Translations under genes and position numbers: made by a program | DNA from: Gammaproteobacteria bacterium | GTDB taxonomy: Bacteria > Pseudomonadota > Gammaproteobacteria > Steroidobacterales > Steroidobacteraceae | DNA length: 64,000 nt | Assembly (NCBI GenBank): GCA_024642505.1 | Contig: JAHEAZ010000007.1 | Location: forward strand, 1-64,000 | Reading direction: 5' to 3' | The notes under the pieces: model-generated | What the model saw: the letters and a program-made list of their open reading frames with translations, nothing else | What the model was told of the DNA's origin: nothing | The model's database searches: none | Shown here: piece after piece, positions 63,321 to 64,000 of the stretch | How positions within the stretch are numbered: the stretch's first letter is position 1 | Layout of the letters: each line of letters starts with the position of its first letter

Positions 63321-64000
63321 TCAGCCACCCGCCGCGGCGCGCGTCGTCCTGAACTGCCGGGGCGAGCGGCCGGTCGCCCGGGCGAATGCCCGGGCGAAAT
63401 GGCCGGGTGCCGAGTAGCCCAGCTCCGTAGCGATGTGGGTGATGCTCAGGTCGCGCTCGGCCAGCAGCAGCAGTCTTACCAGCTCGTGCACGATATCCGG
63501 GATGGTTTCCGGCGAGCCTCCCTGACGCGCACGCCGGACGTCCGCCAGCGTAACGGAGAGTCCCATGCCGTCCGCCGGACGACGCGCCGCAAGGTGTTCC
63601 CGCCCGAACACGATCCCGATCGGTCCTGCGCCGTACCGGACGCGACATCCGAAGGCGTCCTGTACGGCGGCCAGTTTGAGCCCAGGCGGCAAGTCAAACT
63701 CGATGCACTCCGGTCGCCAGTGCTGGCCCAGGTAGCAACGCACCAGGTTGAGCAACACGCCGGCGGCGGCGCAGGCAATGTTTTCGTAGCCGGGTTGGCC
63801 AGTGCTGGCCAAGCGGTAGGTATAGGCGACCTGGTCGCCGCGGTCGTCGATCCCGAGTTCATCGCGGCTGCCGTGCCCGCGCAGCGCGCGCAGGGTGCGG
63901 CGAATCGCGTCCGCCAGTGTCGGCGCCGACAGGACGTAGTCTCCCCACACTCCGTACGCCGCCGGCGTCAGGTGCAGGGCCGGAACCAATCCGATACGCG
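63321..64000 (-). CDS. AraC-family transcriptional regulator (5' end beyond window)
   Basis: At least 226 residues of an AraC-type regulator with an N-terminal Arabinose_bd-like domain (LHLTPAAYGVWGDYVLSAPTLADAIRRTLRAL) and a C-terminal double helix-turn-helix (LSITHIATELGYSAPGHFARAFARATGRSPRQFRTTRA). The frame stays open to the window edge (RIGL before the TTG in the track), so the true start is outside. Its target is unknown. Confidence 0.9.
   Translation of the reverse strand, partial: RIGLVPALHLTPAAYGVWGDYVLSAPTLADAIRRTLRALRGHGSRDELGIDDRGDQVAYTYRLASTGQPGYENIACAAAGVLLNLVRCYLGQHWRPECIEFDLPPGLKLAAVQDAFGCRVRYGAGPIGIVFGREHLAARRPADGMGLSVTLADVRRARQGGSPETIPDIVHELVRLLLLAERDLSITHIATELGYSAPGHFARAFARATGRSPRQFRTTRAAAGG

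Overview
The window is GC-rich, densely coded bacterial chromosome. The gene set (CysB, E. coli-type GshA, PdxH, fused chorismate mutase/prephenate dehydrogenase TyrA, YajQ, MutM, YihG-like acyltransferase, CPXCG protein, DUF3014, UrcA-family protein) points to a gammaproteobacterium, probably an uncultured-type lineage near Steroidobacterales, Woeseiales or Xanthomonadales. That placement is inference from gene content. I saw no rRNA, tRNA, CRISPR array, prophage or integron.

Layout. 0-8.4 kb: the 3' part of glycerol kinase, a GST, a DUF808 membrane protein, a cysteine synthase, two small unknown proteins, an UrcA-family protein, a LytS/LytR-type two-component pair, then a small membrane protein and a DUF3014 protein. 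8.4-17.2 kb: a Tat-exported nitrilase-fold protein without its catalytic Cys, NamZ coupled to a DOMON-like protein, a ThDP decarboxylase/synthase-like enzyme, an AarF/UbiB kinase, an acyltransferase, a REP-associated tyrosine transposase (RAYT) bracketed by inverted REP-like sequences, and a DUF938 methyltransferase whose last codons lie in one of those repeats. 17.3-28.7 kb: a PQQ/cytochrome c dehydrogenase, a thioredoxin-like protein, a CDF metal exporter, a tandem GFA protein, a rhomboid protease, a YbaY-NlpE-META envelope protein, a MacA-like adaptor with a MacB-like permease but no ATPase, and a SYLF lipid-binding protein.

28.7-41.6 kb: a tetR-tolC-adaptor-permease RND efflux operon read leftward from a promoter region with two adjacent perfect palindromes; a D-2-hydroxyacid dehydrogenase; a proline iminopeptidase-like lipoprotein; a uracil-DNA glycosylase; and a tightly overlapping frdCAB operon of the Wolinella (diheme) quinol:fumarate reductase type. 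41.7-50.0 kb: a secreted protein of unknown function, a TonB-dependent receptor behind a Fur-box-like sequence, YajQ, a PhzF protein, and a TlpA-like lipoprotein gene directly after a HerA-like ATPase gene. 50.0-64.0 kb: CysB, GNAT, DUF2845, GshA, a membrane diguanylate cyclase with a short overlapping leader ORF, an ABC ATPase-CPXCG-pdxH group, an alpha/beta hydrolase, tyrA overlapping a second diguanylate cyclase, an octaheme cytochrome with HEAT and TPR repeats, mutM, and a partial AraC regulator.

Themes. Sulfur/thiol metabolism recurs (cysteine synthase, CysB, GshA, GST, GFA). Envelope export and stress functions are prominent (RND pump, MacA/MacB-like pair, NlpE/META protein, rhomboid). 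Redox genes (frdCAB, octaheme cytochrome, PQQ/cytochrome c protein) suggest flexible respiration. A dispersed family of short hairpins with GGGGAC..GTCCCC or GGGGTCGGACC cores sits at or just after stop codons, and a RAYT gene that could mobilise such elements lies in the same window. The most unusual items are the RAYT/REP unit and its effect on the methyltransferase 3' end, the complete set of Wolinella-type FrdC residues, the Cys-less nitrilase homologue, the leader ORF of the diguanylate cyclase, and the ATPase-less MacA/MacB-like pair.
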